Positions 16,659 through 25,245 of a DNA stretch of 64,000 bases are shown piece by piece. Made by a program: the position numbers and the translations under genes. This DNA is from Sphingobium sp. (GTDB taxonomy: Bacteria; Pseudomonadota; Alphaproteobacteria; Sphingomonadales; Sphingomonadaceae). The notes below the pieces were generated by a model. The model searched no databases, was not told where the DNA came from, and saw only the letters and a program-made list of their open reading frames with translations. Where the stretch lies: assembly GCA_022652485.1 (NCBI GenBank), contig JALCRK010000007.1, positions 1 to 64,000 of the forward strand, in the 5' to 3' direction. The stretch's first letter is position 1, and each line of letters opens with the position of its first letter.

Positions 16659-17582
16659 GTGAAATTACCCAAAGCTGCGATTCATTTATGCTTAGTGGCA
16701 TGCTGCTGCGGTAGTGCCGCTGCGCGCGAAGTCGACATCTTGGATTTCGCAAAGTTGCATGCCGTGCAGCAAAAGCTGGTTGACCCTCAATTGCGGCATG
16801 GCTCTCCCAAGCGAGACGTCGAGTTATCGTTACGAGCCCATCTCGAACAGAGTGGGCTGGAGCATTGGGGTGGAACTTCGCCGGCAGATGGGACTAATCT
16901 TAGCACTGTAATGTTTGGTGGCAATTTTGAAGTGGATCAAAGGCTTTATAGGGGGGTGATGCCAATCATACAGCAGGCACATGAACGCGGGCTCGGAGCA
17001 AGAAACATCGAGAACTGCGAAAGTGTTCGCTACGCTCCGACTTGGTGGTTGCCAAAGGAAATTGAGAGCCGCAGGGCACTCAATTTCGACACGGTCGCAG
17101 CTATAGCCTGCGAGTTCGGCCTCCCGACCAATCTGCTCGACGCTGTTATCACGCAGGAGTCCGGACATAAATCCTGGGTGATCAGCAGTGCTGGTGCAAT
17201 GGGCATCATGCAGATCATGCCGGGAACCGCCCGCCTTCTTGGGCTATCGTATCCGTTTAATAAAGTTTCAAACATGCGGGCAGGTGCGCGGTATCTGCGT
17301 CAACAGCTTGACCGTTTCGGACGAGTGGACCTAGCACTTGCCGCTTACAATGCAGGTCCGGAACGACGGGCTCTGCAACGAGGTTACGTGCCGGCCATTC
17401 CGGAAACCCGAAACTATGTGCGCACGATTACCACCAATTGGGCACGACTTGCGCGACTGGGCGTTGCAACCACCGATGCCGAATTTCGGGGAAATGTGGC
17501 CATGAAGGCCGTGATCGCATCAGGCTACCGTAGCATTGAGCTGGTCCGCTACGATGGATTGAACGCTTCGAACCCGATGTAA
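16659..17582 (+). CDS. Lytic transglycosylase (VirB1/SLT-like) at the transfer locus edge
   Basis: The 307-residue protein has an N-terminal signal peptide (AIHLCLVACCCGSAAA) and a C-terminal SLT domain at about 150-260. The catalytic glutamate is in VITQESGHKSW, followed by GAMGIMQIMPGTARLLG and ALAAYNAGPE. It cleaves peptidoglycan so the secretion channel can cross the wall. The start is GTG at 16659. Codon use is less GC-rich than the tra genes. It lies just after the IS66 right end, so its promoter region may be new. Confidence 0.88.
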   Translation: MKLPKAAIHLCLVACCCGSAAAREVDILDFAKLHAVQQKLVDPQLRHGSPKRDVELSLRAHLEQSGLEHWGGTSPADGTNLSTVMFGGNFEVDQRLYRGVMPIIQQAHERGLGARNIENCESVRYAPTWWLPKEIESRRALNFDTVAAIACEFGLPTNLLDAVITQESGHKSWVISSAGAMGIMQIMPGTARLLGLSYPFNKVSNMRAGARYLRQQLDRFGRVDLALAAYNAGPERRALQRGYVPAIPETRNYVRTITTNWARLARLGVATTDAEFRGNVAMKAVIASGYRSIELVRYDGLNASNPM

Positions 17583-17824
17583 TGCGCATAGAGCAACGTG
17601 ATGCCCATGATGCACGGGAACCCGCTCAAATAGCTAAGCTGAAACTGTAACCAGAGACGTGGAACCCAGAGAACCTTCTGTTTCCACGTTGTAAGTGGGA
17701 CGGTGACGGCGCCACTTCGCAGTTCAAGGATTGTTTTCAAAGCCGCACAGCCTGCGCAGATGACGGCAAGCAGGCCAACGGCTGCGTAAAGCTGTGTCCA
17801 GGCGTGGACAGCCTCTGGCTTCAC
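17549..17824 (-). CDS. Small membrane protein, convergent with the transglycosylase
   Basis: The 91-residue product has two hydrophobic stretches (AVGLLAVICAGCAALKTIL and LSGFPCIMGITLLYAHYIGF) and no known motif. Its 3' end overlaps the transglycosylase 3' end by 34 bases on the opposite strand. Its start overlaps the stop of the upstream minus-strand gene by four bases, indicating a two-gene operon. Function unknown. Confidence 0.55.
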   Translation of the reverse strand: MKPEAVHAWTQLYAAVGLLAVICAGCAALKTILELRSGAVTVPLTTWKQKVLWVPRLWLQFQLSYLSGFPCIMGITLLYAHYIGFEAFNPS

Positions 17825-18342
17825 GCCTGAAGGGCCCGGTCGTTCTCCATGACTCGCTCCTGGTGGGAAAGGAGAAGTTCATAGGCCCGGCCCAAGGCTT
17901 CGTGGATGATCGGCGGGCGCAGCGCCACCTGGATTTCGCCGCGGCGGCGTGAAATGATTTCACAGTAGAAACCTTTCAGACCCTCACAAACCAGAAATAC
18001 GTCAGGGTCATCGTAGACCGTGTGATCGTGCAGGAAAGCAACGCAGAACTTTGCGCGCACGCAATCAATTCCGAGTGCCTCGAACAGCCGGTCCCGGAGG
18101 TCATCTTTGAGCGCTAGGTTCTTCCGGATGACCTTGTGCAGTCGGGGGCGCCCCATAACGAGGCGGTCGGCCAAATGCGCTAACGGCACGCTCTGCTTCG
18201 CAGCCTGGTCGTCAATCAGGCGTTTGTATTGCTCTTGCTCGCTAAGCCTCGGTGATGGTTCGCCGAAAGAGAAAACCGAGTCATTCGTCGAGGCAGGCCT
18301 CGGCCGGAACACGGTCTCGGGTGTCACAGTGCGATGCGGCAT
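17821..18342 (-). CDS. Unknown 173-residue protein, possible helix-turn-helix
   Basis: This soluble protein has a central segment, LAHLADRLVMGRPRLHKVIR, that looks like a short DNA-binding helix pair, and a C-terminal half with mixed strands. The family is not recognised. It is coupled to the downstream membrane-protein gene by an ATGA overlap. Lying just upstream of the transfer operon on the opposite strand, it could regulate transfer genes. That is inference from position and the helix pair only. Confidence 0.55.
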   Translation of the reverse strand: MPHRTVTPETVFRPRPASTNDSVFSFGEPSPRLSEQEQYKRLIDDQAAKQSVPLAHLADRLVMGRPRLHKVIRKNLALKDDLRDRLFEALGIDCVRAKFCVAFLHDHTVYDDPDVFLVCEGLKGFYCEIISRRRGEIQVALRPPIIHEALGRAYELLLSHQERVMENDRALQA

Positions 18343-18432
18343 GGCTCGTCCCTCCCGAGCCGATTGGTCTATGGGATGCCATAGAGTGTCAAGACGTGAA
18401 CGTGTTGTTTGCCTTGTACAATCCGAAATGGT

Positions 18433-18792
18433 TCAAAAGAGGCCCCTGGCCTGCGCAAGGTGGACTACGAACGGTATGACCGCCTTGTCCTGCACTGGTT
18501 TTCCGCTGATCTGCGCGATTTTTCGGCGGATCGCGTCATAGTCGGCGAGCCAGTCTGGCTTTACCTCCAGCCAGACCCTGATCTTGCCGTCGAATGGATG
18601 TTCGGCAATAAAACGTTCGAGATCCTCGCGCTCCAGTGCGAGCGATTTGGTGCTCACGCAGGCATGCTGTACCGTCGAGCGAAGGCTCTGAAATTTCGTT
18701 GTTTTCTTGGAATATTCGCACATGGCATCGGCCAGGAAGGCAAAGCAATCCTGGTTTATGAGCATCCGGATGTTGCGTGTGCCACTGGCCAT
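18433..18792 (-). CDS. Unknown small protein upstream of the tra operon
   Basis: The 119-residue product reads as plausible protein: LINQDCFAFLADAMCEYSKK, then LEREDLERFIAEHPFDGKIR and KPDWLADYDAIRRKIAQISG. No known domain was recognised. The start is unsure because neither ATG (18792 or 18765) has a clear ribosome-binding site. With the two genes downstream it forms a minus-strand trio divergent from the pilin gene. Confidence 0.4.
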   Translation of the reverse strand: MASGTRNIRMLINQDCFAFLADAMCEYSKKTTKFQSLRSTVQHACVSTKSLALEREDLERFIAEHPFDGKIRVWLEVKPDWLADYDAIRRKIAQISGKPVQDKAVIPFVVHLAQARGLF

Positions 18793-19137
18793 TCAGTTCG
18801 CGCCCGGTTTTCCATTGTTCCCACCATAATGCCCCCGAATCGTTAATTTTACGAATCCGTCCTTTTGAGCTGGCGATTCGCTGAGTTCTTTCCCGTTCAG
18901 GCAACTCCAATCGCCTTGATCGGGTCTCGCGATCCCGTTTTGCGATAATCGTTGTTCTTGATCCGGAACCCCAGATTTCCGATCTGGCAAACAACTTCAG
19001 CAACGAATCTGTAATCGGCAAATGTTGCGATTCGCAGTCCACAATAAACCAATCGTTAATTGCTGAACGACGCGCAGATCTGTTCTTTCGAGAAGCCCCT
19101 GGATGACGGAGGCGGTTTCGAGAAAGGGAACGATGCG
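18793..19137. promoter_or_regulatory. AT-rich control region upstream of the transfer operon
   Basis: This 345-base gap separates the divergent minus-strand trio from the pilin gene and is clearly more AT-rich than its flanks. An 11-base direct repeat, AATCGTTAATT, occurs at 18838-18848 and 19051-19061. GCGATTCGC-like words recur between them. It must contain the transfer operon promoter, but I cannot place one confidently. No coding sequence is evident. Confidence 0.4.
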
Positions 19138-19452
19138 ATGCAAAACAAGTTCAAAGGAAAAGGGGCGCCGCTTGTGCAGGCAGCAGCCGTGGTCGCGGTT
19201 GCCGCACTTTTCGGCAGCGAAGTCGCGATGGCCGGTGCCGACACGACTTTCAACACCGCGCTCTCCAGCTTCACCGGCTTCCTCGAAGGCTCGGGCGGCA
19301 AGATCATCACGGTGCTCAGCCTCGCGGGCGGTATCGTGGGCCTCGCCTCGGGCCGCTTCAGCCTCGGCCAGGTTGCGATACCGGTCGGCGTCGGTGTCGG
19401 CGCGGGAACGGGCGTGCCGATCGTCACCGCTGCCGTCACCGCGACGGTCTGA
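19138..19452 (+). CDS. traA: F-type pilin precursor (TraA-like)
   Basis: The 104-residue precursor starts at the ATG with GAAAGGGA upstream. It has a long leader with signal peptidase site near SEVAMAG, then two hydrophobic helices (GKIITVLSLAGGIVGLASG and VAIPVGVGVGAGTGVPIV) joined by a basic loop, the layout of F pilin. It is the first gene of the tra operon, directly before traL, the usual F order. Sequence conservation in pilins is low, so the call rests on topology and order. Confidence 0.8.
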   Translation: MQNKFKGKGAPLVQAAAVVAVAALFGSEVAMAGADTTFNTALSSFTGFLEGSGGKIITVLSLAGGIVGLASGRFSLGQVAIPVGVGVGAGTGVPIVTAAVTATV

Positions 19453-19520
19453 TCCGGGTTCGCCGCTCCGCCTCGCCTCAACAGGCTTAACGCGGAACGG
19501 TTGGAGGGCGGTGCTGCCTC

Positions 19521-19805
19521 ATGAACAGATACACGGTCCCGGCGCATCTCGATGATCCCGAGCTCATCGGCTTTTGGACGCTCGATGAATTCCTCGCGAT
19601 GATCCTGCCATTCGCCTGGGGCGTCCTGTCTCAACATATTCTGATTGGGCTCATTTCAAGCGTGCTGGCCTGGTGGGGATTGCGCAAGTTGAAGGCGGGA
19701 CGTGCCGTTTCGTGGATCATACATACGGCCTACTGGTACCTGCCGGGTGCCTTCATGGGTCTGAAGGCAACGCCGCCCTCCCATCTTCGACTGATGGCGG
19801 GCTGA
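19521..19805 (+). CDS. traL: Type IV conjugative transfer protein TraL
   Basis: The 94-residue inner-membrane protein begins YTVPAHLDDPELIGFWTLDE, the conserved TraL N-terminus, then has two membrane segments (MILPFAWGVLSQHILIGLIS and an aromatic second helix). It is the VirB3 counterpart for pilus assembly. It lies between pilin and traE, the canonical F arrangement, with one base before the traE ATG. Confidence 0.92.
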   Translation: MNRYTVPAHLDDPELIGFWTLDEFLAMILPFAWGVLSQHILIGLISSVLAWWGLRKLKAGRAVSWIIHTAYWYLPGAFMGLKATPPSHLRLMAG

Positions 19806-19806
19806 T

Positions 19807-20379
19807 ATGGACCTCTCGATCACGCACCAGCAATCGCAGCGGCTCCTGAAGCAGCGCAACCTGCTGGCCGGCTCCTGTCTGATCCTGTTCGGCGTCTCTG
19901 TGATGCTGACGCTGACCGCGCTGAAGCGCGACCGCGAAGTGGTGCTGCAGCCCGTGCTGGCGCGGCCGCTGACGCTGAGCTCGAGCCATATCGACAAGGA
20001 CTATCTGGAGCTGGTGACGCGCGATGCAGCGCTGCTGACATTGAACCGCTCGCCCTCGAACCTCCAGTACTGGATGGATTCGATCCTCAGCATAACCGAC
20101 CCCAGGACGCACGGCCGGATGAAGGCCGAACTGATGAAGGTGGTGGGCGAGCAGAGCGGTTCCAACGTCTCGCAATACTTCACGATCCAGAAGCTGAGCG
20201 TCGATCCGGACGCCCTCACGAGCGAAGTAAACGGCATGCTCCACACTGTCGTCGGGTCGAAGGAAGTGACCGCCGAGGCGCGCACCTTCCGCTTCGTGTG
20301 GAGCTACTCTGGCGTGTCGCTGAAGCTCGCCGGGTTCGGCCGGATCACCGAAAACGACAAAAAGGGGGAGCAGCCATGA
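19807..20379 (+). CDS. traE: Type IV conjugative transfer protein TraE
   Basis: The 190-residue VirB5/VirB8-like protein has one N-terminal membrane anchor (NLLAGSCLILFGVSVMLTLT) and a periplasmic domain with DYLELVTRDAALLTLNRSP and YFTIQKLSVDPDALTSEVNG, typical TraE signatures. It takes part in assembling the F-type pilus channel. The stop overlaps the traK start (ATGA). Confidence 0.93.
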   Translation: MDLSITHQQSQRLLKQRNLLAGSCLILFGVSVMLTLTALKRDREVVLQPVLARPLTLSSSHIDKDYLELVTRDAALLTLNRSPSNLQYWMDSILSITDPRTHGRMKAELMKVVGEQSGSNVSQYFTIQKLSVDPDALTSEVNGMLHTVVGSKEVTAEARTFRFVWSYSGVSLKLAGFGRITENDKKGEQP

Positions 20380-21173
20380 TGGCAGGGCTGGGATGGGGCG
20401 CGATTGGGGCAGGCGCAGCGTTGGCGGGACGGCCCCATACCGTTTCCGCACGACCGCTGGGAGCGGCACTCATTTGTCTCGGCGCGCTGTGCCTGGCATC
20501 GCCGGCGCTCGCCGACCAGAATGTGATGGCTGCCGACAATGGCACGGTGAGTTGCGTGGCATCGGCCAAGGACCTCACCCGGATCAGTCTCGCGGGCGAC
20601 CAGTTTGCCTCGGTGTCGAAGATCACGACCGGAATCCCCAGCGAAGACTTCAAGGTCGTCAACGAGCCGGTGCGCGGTGACATCTACATCTCGGTCCCCG
20701 ATGGCTTCGTTCGGCCAAACCTTTCGTTCTTCGGCACGACCCGCAAGGGCTTCGTCTACAAGTTCGTCTGCCAGGTGCGAGGGAGCGACGCCGAGCAGGT
20801 GTTCATCGCCAATGCCGCGATCAAGGCCGAGCAAGCACGCGACTGGGAAGTGCGGTCCTCGCCCGAAGACGCGGCGGTGCGGCTTGCCCAGGCCATGTAC
20901 CGCAGCGAGGTGCTGGACGGTTTCGACATCCGTCAGTCGGTGCTCGAACCGGTCACGGTCGGCAAACTCGAGGTCCAGCAGGTCGGGGAATACCGCGGCG
21001 CGGACCTAAAGGGCCTGATCCTGCGCGTGCGCAACTCTGGTCGCGATGCCCAGGTGCTCAATGAGAACATGCTCGCGGCTCGCGGCGCAGTCGCCTTCAT
21101 GACGCCGGTGAGCGAGCTCGCCGCAGGCCAGGAAACGGCCGTCTACCTCATTCAGGCAAATGGAGGCCGGTGA
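20376..21173 (+). CDS. traK: Type F secretin-like protein TraK
   Basis: The 265-residue protein starts at the ATG overlapping the traE stop. A signal peptide (LGAALICLGALCLASPALA) is followed by the TraK body: AADNGTVSCVASAKDLTRIS, and a beta-rich C-terminus ending in VYLIQANGGR. TraK is the VirB9/secretin-like periplasmic protein that bridges TraB and the TraV lipoprotein. Its stop overlaps the traB ATG (TGATG). Confidence 0.92.
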   Translation: MMAGLGWGAIGAGAALAGRPHTVSARPLGAALICLGALCLASPALADQNVMAADNGTVSCVASAKDLTRISLAGDQFASVSKITTGIPSEDFKVVNEPVRGDIYISVPDGFVRPNLSFFGTTRKGFVYKFVCQVRGSDAEQVFIANAAIKAEQARDWEVRSSPEDAAVRLAQAMYRSEVLDGFDIRQSVLEPVTVGKLEVQQVGEYRGADLKGLILRVRNSGRDAQVLNENMLAARGAVAFMTPVSELAAGQETAVYLIQANGGR

Positions 21174-22552
21174 TGGATCTGCGCAGGATATTCCGGAAAG
21201 TACCCAAGGCGCTCGATGCTGGCGGGGGCGACGATGCCTCGCCGCTCGGCGATGCCATCGCCGCCAACGAGGTGACCCGGAAAAAGCAGATGCTGCTGCT
21301 CGGTTCAGCAGGCGCCGCAGCGCTGGTAGCGGGCTCTCTCTATATCTTCGACGATAGCGGCAAGGCGAGCGATGCCGAGGTCAGGCAAGCCGCCGAAGGC
21401 GTCTCGGTCGACGAACTGGTCAACAAGAACATGGCTGAGAAGGAGTGGCGCGCGCAGTCCGAAGCGCAGATGATGTCAATGAACAACAACATGCGCGCAC
21501 TCGCCTCCCGGGCCGAGCGCGCCGACCATCTCGAACAGCAATTGGCAGCTGCACAAGGTGCTGGCGGAGGCCAGGGCGGAGCCATCTCGTCCGATACCGA
21601 ACGCGTATTGTCGGCCTACCAGGCGGAAAACGAGCAGCTGCGCGCAGCGCTGAATGCCGCGCGCCAATCGCCGGTTGGTGCGAGCGCTGGACCAAATGCG
21701 CTTTACGGACGCACCAGCCCGCCAAGCTACCAGGTCGCCGGTGCTCCGCGGGTTGGCGGACCGCTGCCGTCGACACCCGCCGGACAGGCAGCAGCCTCGG
21801 CAGCAGGTCTTCCGGCGATGCGCGGGAGTGAAGTGAGCCTGGTTTCGTTCAGCGAAGGCGCGAGCGGGACCGGCACACCGGTGCCCAAGGGCAATACGGT
21901 CTTTACCGACAGCGCAAATTATCTGCCGCCCAATTCGATCGCGGTCGCCAAGGTGATCGTCGGGGTCGATGCCATTGCGGGGGTCGAGAGCCAGACTGAT
22001 CCCTTGCCAGTCGTGCTGCGGATTACCGGACCGGCGCGCTCTGTCTACGAAAACGGTCGGCTGCTCACGACCAATATCGCCGGCTGCCTCGTCAACGGTG
22101 CGGCCCGCGCCGACCTCTCCTCGGAGAAGGTCTACGTCAAACTCCAGCGCATGACCTGCCCGCAGCCGGGCGGGCGCTACGCGGTCTCCGACGTCAAGGG
22201 CTTTATCGCCTTCGGCGGCAAGACCGGGGTGCGGGGCCGGGTGGTGAGCCGCGAAGGCGCGCTTGTCGGCCAGGCGTTTCTCGCCGGGCTCGCCGGCGGG
22301 TTCGGGCGCGGGTTTTCGGCCAACACCAGTTCGCTGATGACAGGCACCAATGTCTCGGTGAACGGCCAGCGCCCGAAACTCGGGGCGGGCGAGATCCTCG
22401 AAGGCGGGCTCGGCGAGGGCGTCGCGACCTCGGCTGACATGGTCTCCAAGTACCTGATCGAGCGGGCCGAGCAGTATCAGCCCGTTATCGAGATGCCGAC
22501 CGGGATCGATGTCGAAATCGTCTTCCTCGAAGGCGTGTTCATCAGCGGGTGA
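21173..22552 (+). CDS. traB: Type F channel scaffold protein TraB
   Basis: The 459-residue VirB10-like protein has a cytoplasmic N-terminus, one membrane helix (MLLLGSAGAAALVAGSLYIF), a coiled-coil segment around MNNNMRALASRAERADHLEQ, a proline-rich stretch, and a C-terminal TrbI/VirB10 domain with GCLVNGAARADLSSEKVYVK and VSREGALVGQAFLAGLAGGF. It spans inner and outer membrane layers of the channel. Length is close to the F protein (about 475). Confidence 0.93.
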   Translation: MDLRRIFRKVPKALDAGGGDDASPLGDAIAANEVTRKKQMLLLGSAGAAALVAGSLYIFDDSGKASDAEVRQAAEGVSVDELVNKNMAEKEWRAQSEAQMMSMNNNMRALASRAERADHLEQQLAAAQGAGGGQGGAISSDTERVLSAYQAENEQLRAALNAARQSPVGASAGPNALYGRTSPPSYQVAGAPRVGGPLPSTPAGQAAASAAGLPAMRGSEVSLVSFSEGASGTGTPVPKGNTVFTDSANYLPPNSIAVAKVIVGVDAIAGVESQTDPLPVVLRITGPARSVYENGRLLTTNIAGCLVNGAARADLSSEKVYVKLQRMTCPQPGGRYAVSDVKGFIAFGGKTGVRGRVVSREGALVGQAFLAGLAGGFGRGFSANTSSLMTGTNVSVNGQRPKLGAGEILEGGLGEGVATSADMVSKYLIERAEQYQPVIEMPTGIDVEIVFLEGVFISG

Positions 22553-22563
22553 GGAGAAAACGC

Positions 22564-23424
22564 ATGAAGCTTGAACAACTGCACCTGCGCCAAATGGGTT
22601 GGGCACTTGCCGCCGTGACGCTCGGCAGCGGCGCATCGCTGGTCTGGGCGCAGGCAAGCGAGGGGGCACCCGCAAGGCCATCACCGCAGGATACGTCAGT
22701 CGCAGCCCTGCTCAAGGAGCGCCTGCCGCGCACGCAGGTCTCCCGCGTCAACTGCCAGGTGGTCGACGGGGTCTGTGAAGTGACCGCAGGCTCGCAGCTG
22801 TTCTACGTCGACAAGACGGCACGCTACCTGATGATCGGGCGGGTCTACGACATGCAGACCCGCCAGGACCTGACCGCTGTGCGCCTGCTCGAGGTCAATC
22901 CCGATCTGCTGGTGGGCGGTGCAGCAGGCAGCCGGCGTGAGGCCGAAGCTGTTGAATCGCCAAGGCGCGGTGTGAACACAGCTGCCGCGCAGGCGGCCCC
23001 CCGGACGATGTCCCTGGCCGCACTGCCCGAGGCCGGCGGCATCGTCTGGGGAAATCCATCGGGTCAGACCGTCACCGTCTTCAGCGACTTTCGCTGCGGC
23101 TACTGCCGCGCGCTTTCAGGCGTGCTCGAGAGCCTCAACGTGCGGGTGATCGAGCGGCCGATCTCGGTGCTCGGCAGTCGTGATCTCGCCAACCAGGTGT
23201 TCTGCGCGCGCGACCGCCGCCGCGCGGTCAAGGCTGCCTATGCGGGTGAGCCGATCGCCGACACGCGGCCTTGCGACACCTCGCCGCTCGATGCCAACGA
23301 ACGCTTCGCGCGTGAAAACAGCATTGCCGGAACCCCGGTTATCGTCCGCTCGGACGGCGCAGTGATCGAAGGGTTCCGCCCGAAGGAATTCCTGATCACC
23401 TGGCTCAAGGGAGCGCGCTCGTGA
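22564..23424 (+). CDS. trbB: DsbC/TrbB-like thiol-disulfide isomerase
   Basis: The 286-residue periplasmic protein has a signal peptide (WALAAVTLGSGASLVWAQ), a DsbC-like N-terminal dimerisation domain with FYVDKTARYLMIGRVYDM, and a thioredoxin domain with FSDFRCGYCRAL (CxxC) and the cis-proline in IAGTPVIVR. It probably shuffles disulfides in cysteine-rich TraN, TraU, TraH and TraF. The start is ATG at 22564 after GAGGAG. The end overlaps the traV GTG. Confidence 0.88.
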   Translation: MKLEQLHLRQMGWALAAVTLGSGASLVWAQASEGAPARPSPQDTSVAALLKERLPRTQVSRVNCQVVDGVCEVTAGSQLFYVDKTARYLMIGRVYDMQTRQDLTAVRLLEVNPDLLVGGAAGSRREAEAVESPRRGVNTAAAQAAPRTMSLAALPEAGGIVWGNPSGQTVTVFSDFRCGYCRALSGVLESLNVRVIERPISVLGSRDLANQVFCARDRRRAVKAAYAGEPIADTRPCDTSPLDANERFARENSIAGTPVIVRSDGAVIEGFRPKEFLITWLKGARS

Positions 23425-24608
23425 CCTCGCTGTCGGCGCTGCAGTTTGCGGGATTCCAGCGCGCCGCCAGACGTCGCTCGCGCGGGCAAGTGACGATCCC
23501 CGATGTGCGGCTGAGCCTCGCAGAAGCCACCGCCCTGTGGACCGATATCCGCGCCGCCTTTGGCCCTGCCACTGGCAGGGACCTCGCGCCCCAGGAACTC
23601 GGTCACTTGCGCCGGCGTGCCTGGCGCCGATCCTCTGGCTTTGCGAGTCTGTCGGCGCTTTCGATGTCACTCGAGGCTGCCCACGCCTTCTGGCGGCTTG
23701 CCGGAAAGCTCGGCGCGCTGGCGGCCCGGCGCAAGGCTTCGCCGCGCTCGAAAGTCGCGGGCGCCGCCGTTCTTGGCCTTGCCGCGACGCAGATGGCGGC
23801 CTGCACCACCTTCCTGGGCAGCAACATCAAGGGCAGTTTTTCGTGCAATGCGCCGGGCGGCACCTGCGCGCCCTCGACCGTGATCGATGACCAGGCGCTT
23901 TCCGTTATCCAGAACGCACGGCCAATGAGTCCGGCCGGGCCTTACTTTCAGCCATCGGCGCGGAGGCCAGCCTCAGTCGCAGCCCTCGCACCTGCCGGAC
24001 GCGGACGCTTGGCGGCCGCCAGCGAAGGCCTCGTCCACCGCGAGCGCCGGGTCCTGAAAGTTGTGTTCCCCGCCTTTGTCGATGGTGCGGGCAACCTGCA
24101 CGAACCGCGCATTGTCCATACCGTCGCCGACCAGGGAGGCTGGATGCAGTTGTCCTCGGGCGAGCCCAATGCGGGTGATCAGCTCGCGGGCCGCGGCGAT
24201 GCCGCAGCTGCGATCCCTGCATCGCTGGCCGGCACCATGACTGCGCCAATGCCGGGGATGAATGACACCGCTCAGGAGTTCAGGGACGCCCCCACCCAGG
24301 CTCTGGTCGCCTCGCAGGTACAAGGCGGGCCGCCCGACCCGAGGCTCGTTGCCGAAGCCCGGGCAAGGGGCACCGAGCGACGCGCAGTGTCGCCGGTCGA
24401 TGCCATCAAGTCCGAAGTCCAGGCGCAGCTTGCGCGGGTCCCCAAGGCGTCGGGCAGCGTCGGCACGGTTCAATCGCCGCCACTAGAAAGGTCGGCAGAA
24501 CCGGCCGCCTCGCAACCTGCGGCACAAGGCGCGGCACAAAGCCAGGTCCCGCCTGCCCCCAAGGTCGCCAACCCGCCCGCCGGTTTTTCCGGCAAGATCG
24601 AGGAGTAG
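23421..24608 (+). CDS. traV: TraV-like outer-membrane lipoprotein with a long N-terminal extension
   Basis: The 395-residue product has its TraV part from about residue 127: a lipobox-like AATQMAAC, then TTFLGSNIKGSFSCNAPGGT, which is the conserved TraV start. A proline- and alanine-rich tail follows. TraV anchors the TraK-TraB channel in the outer membrane. Unusually, about 115 arginine-rich residues precede the lipobox, starting from the GTG coupled to trbB. No start codon with a ribosome-binding site lies close to the lipobox. Either the extension is real or an adjacent small gene has fused to traV. Confidence 0.82.
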   Translation: MTSLSALQFAGFQRAARRRSRGQVTIPDVRLSLAEATALWTDIRAAFGPATGRDLAPQELGHLRRRAWRRSSGFASLSALSMSLEAAHAFWRLAGKLGALAARRKASPRSKVAGAAVLGLAATQMAACTTFLGSNIKGSFSCNAPGGTCAPSTVIDDQALSVIQNARPMSPAGPYFQPSARRPASVAALAPAGRGRLAAASEGLVHRERRVLKVVFPAFVDGAGNLHEPRIVHTVADQGGWMQLSSGEPNAGDQLAGRGDAAAAIPASLAGTMTAPMPGMNDTAQEFRDAPTQALVASQVQGGPPDPRLVAEARARGTERRAVSPVDAIKSEVQAQLARVPKASGSVGTVQSPPLERSAEPAASQPAAQGAAQSQVPPAPKVANPPAGFSGKIEE

Positions 24609-24615
24609 GCCCGTC

Positions 24616-25245
24616 ATGGCCGCCCGCAGCTTCTGGGACAGCTTTCTCACCCTGATTTTCGGCGACGCGGCGCATCCCGAGGCGCAGCGCCCGCTGCTCG
24701 GCGCACCGATGCTGTCGAACTGGCTCCCATACCGCAGCTTCGACGCCAAGAGCCGCATGTTCATCAACACCGAGTCTGTCGGTTTCATCCTCGAGCTCGC
24801 CCCGATGGTGGGGGCGGACGAGCGCAGCGGCGAGATCCTGACGCAGTTCCTCTCCGATGCCGTGCCGTCGGGCTGCGAGATCCAGCTGATCCACTGGCAA
24901 AGCCCGTCGATCGGGGAGCGCATCGCCGACTGGGTCATGCCGCGGGTGGTTGCCAAGTCCCAGGGGAGGGCCGGCGACATGAAACACCCGCTGCTTATCG
25001 CCATGCTGACCCCGCAGGCTGCGCCCGAGACGCGCGGGCTCAGGATCATGCGGCTTGTCTGGATGGCGCTCTGCGCCAGCCTCGCGGGCGCGGTGCTCGG
25101 GCTGCAAGTGCTCCTCGCACTGCTTGGCCCGAAAGGTGCGCTTGTCGCGGCCGCGCTGTGCCTCGCCGCGCCGATCCATGGCCTGTTCTACTTCCGCGCC
25201 AAGATCCGCGCGGACGAAGCCTTTGAGAGAGGGGAGGGGGCATGA
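24616..25245 (+). pseudogene. traC: traC remnant: N-terminal about 115 residues joined to a small membrane protein
   Basis: Residues 1-115 are the TraC start: PMLSNWLPYRSFDAKSRMFI, then TESVGFILELAPMVGA and SGCEIQLIHWQSPSIGER. TraC is normally over 800 residues with a Walker ATPase that drives pilus assembly (VirB4 equivalent); none of that remains. At residue 122 the frame enters a different protein with its own ATG at 24979 and an AGGGGAGGG site before it. That 88-residue product has two membrane helices (RLVWMALCASLAGAVLGLQV and ALVAAALCLAAPIHGLFYF). An in-frame deletion of over 2 kb best explains this. Confidence 0.8.

Noticed and set aside
18838-19061. AATCGTTAATT direct repeat as a defined tra operator
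   Set aside because: Two copies 213 bases apart in AT-rich DNA are weak evidence; kept only as a note on the control region.
21476-22684. 400-codon frame antisense to traB
   Set aside because: Same composition effect; TraB motifs on the plus strand are clear.
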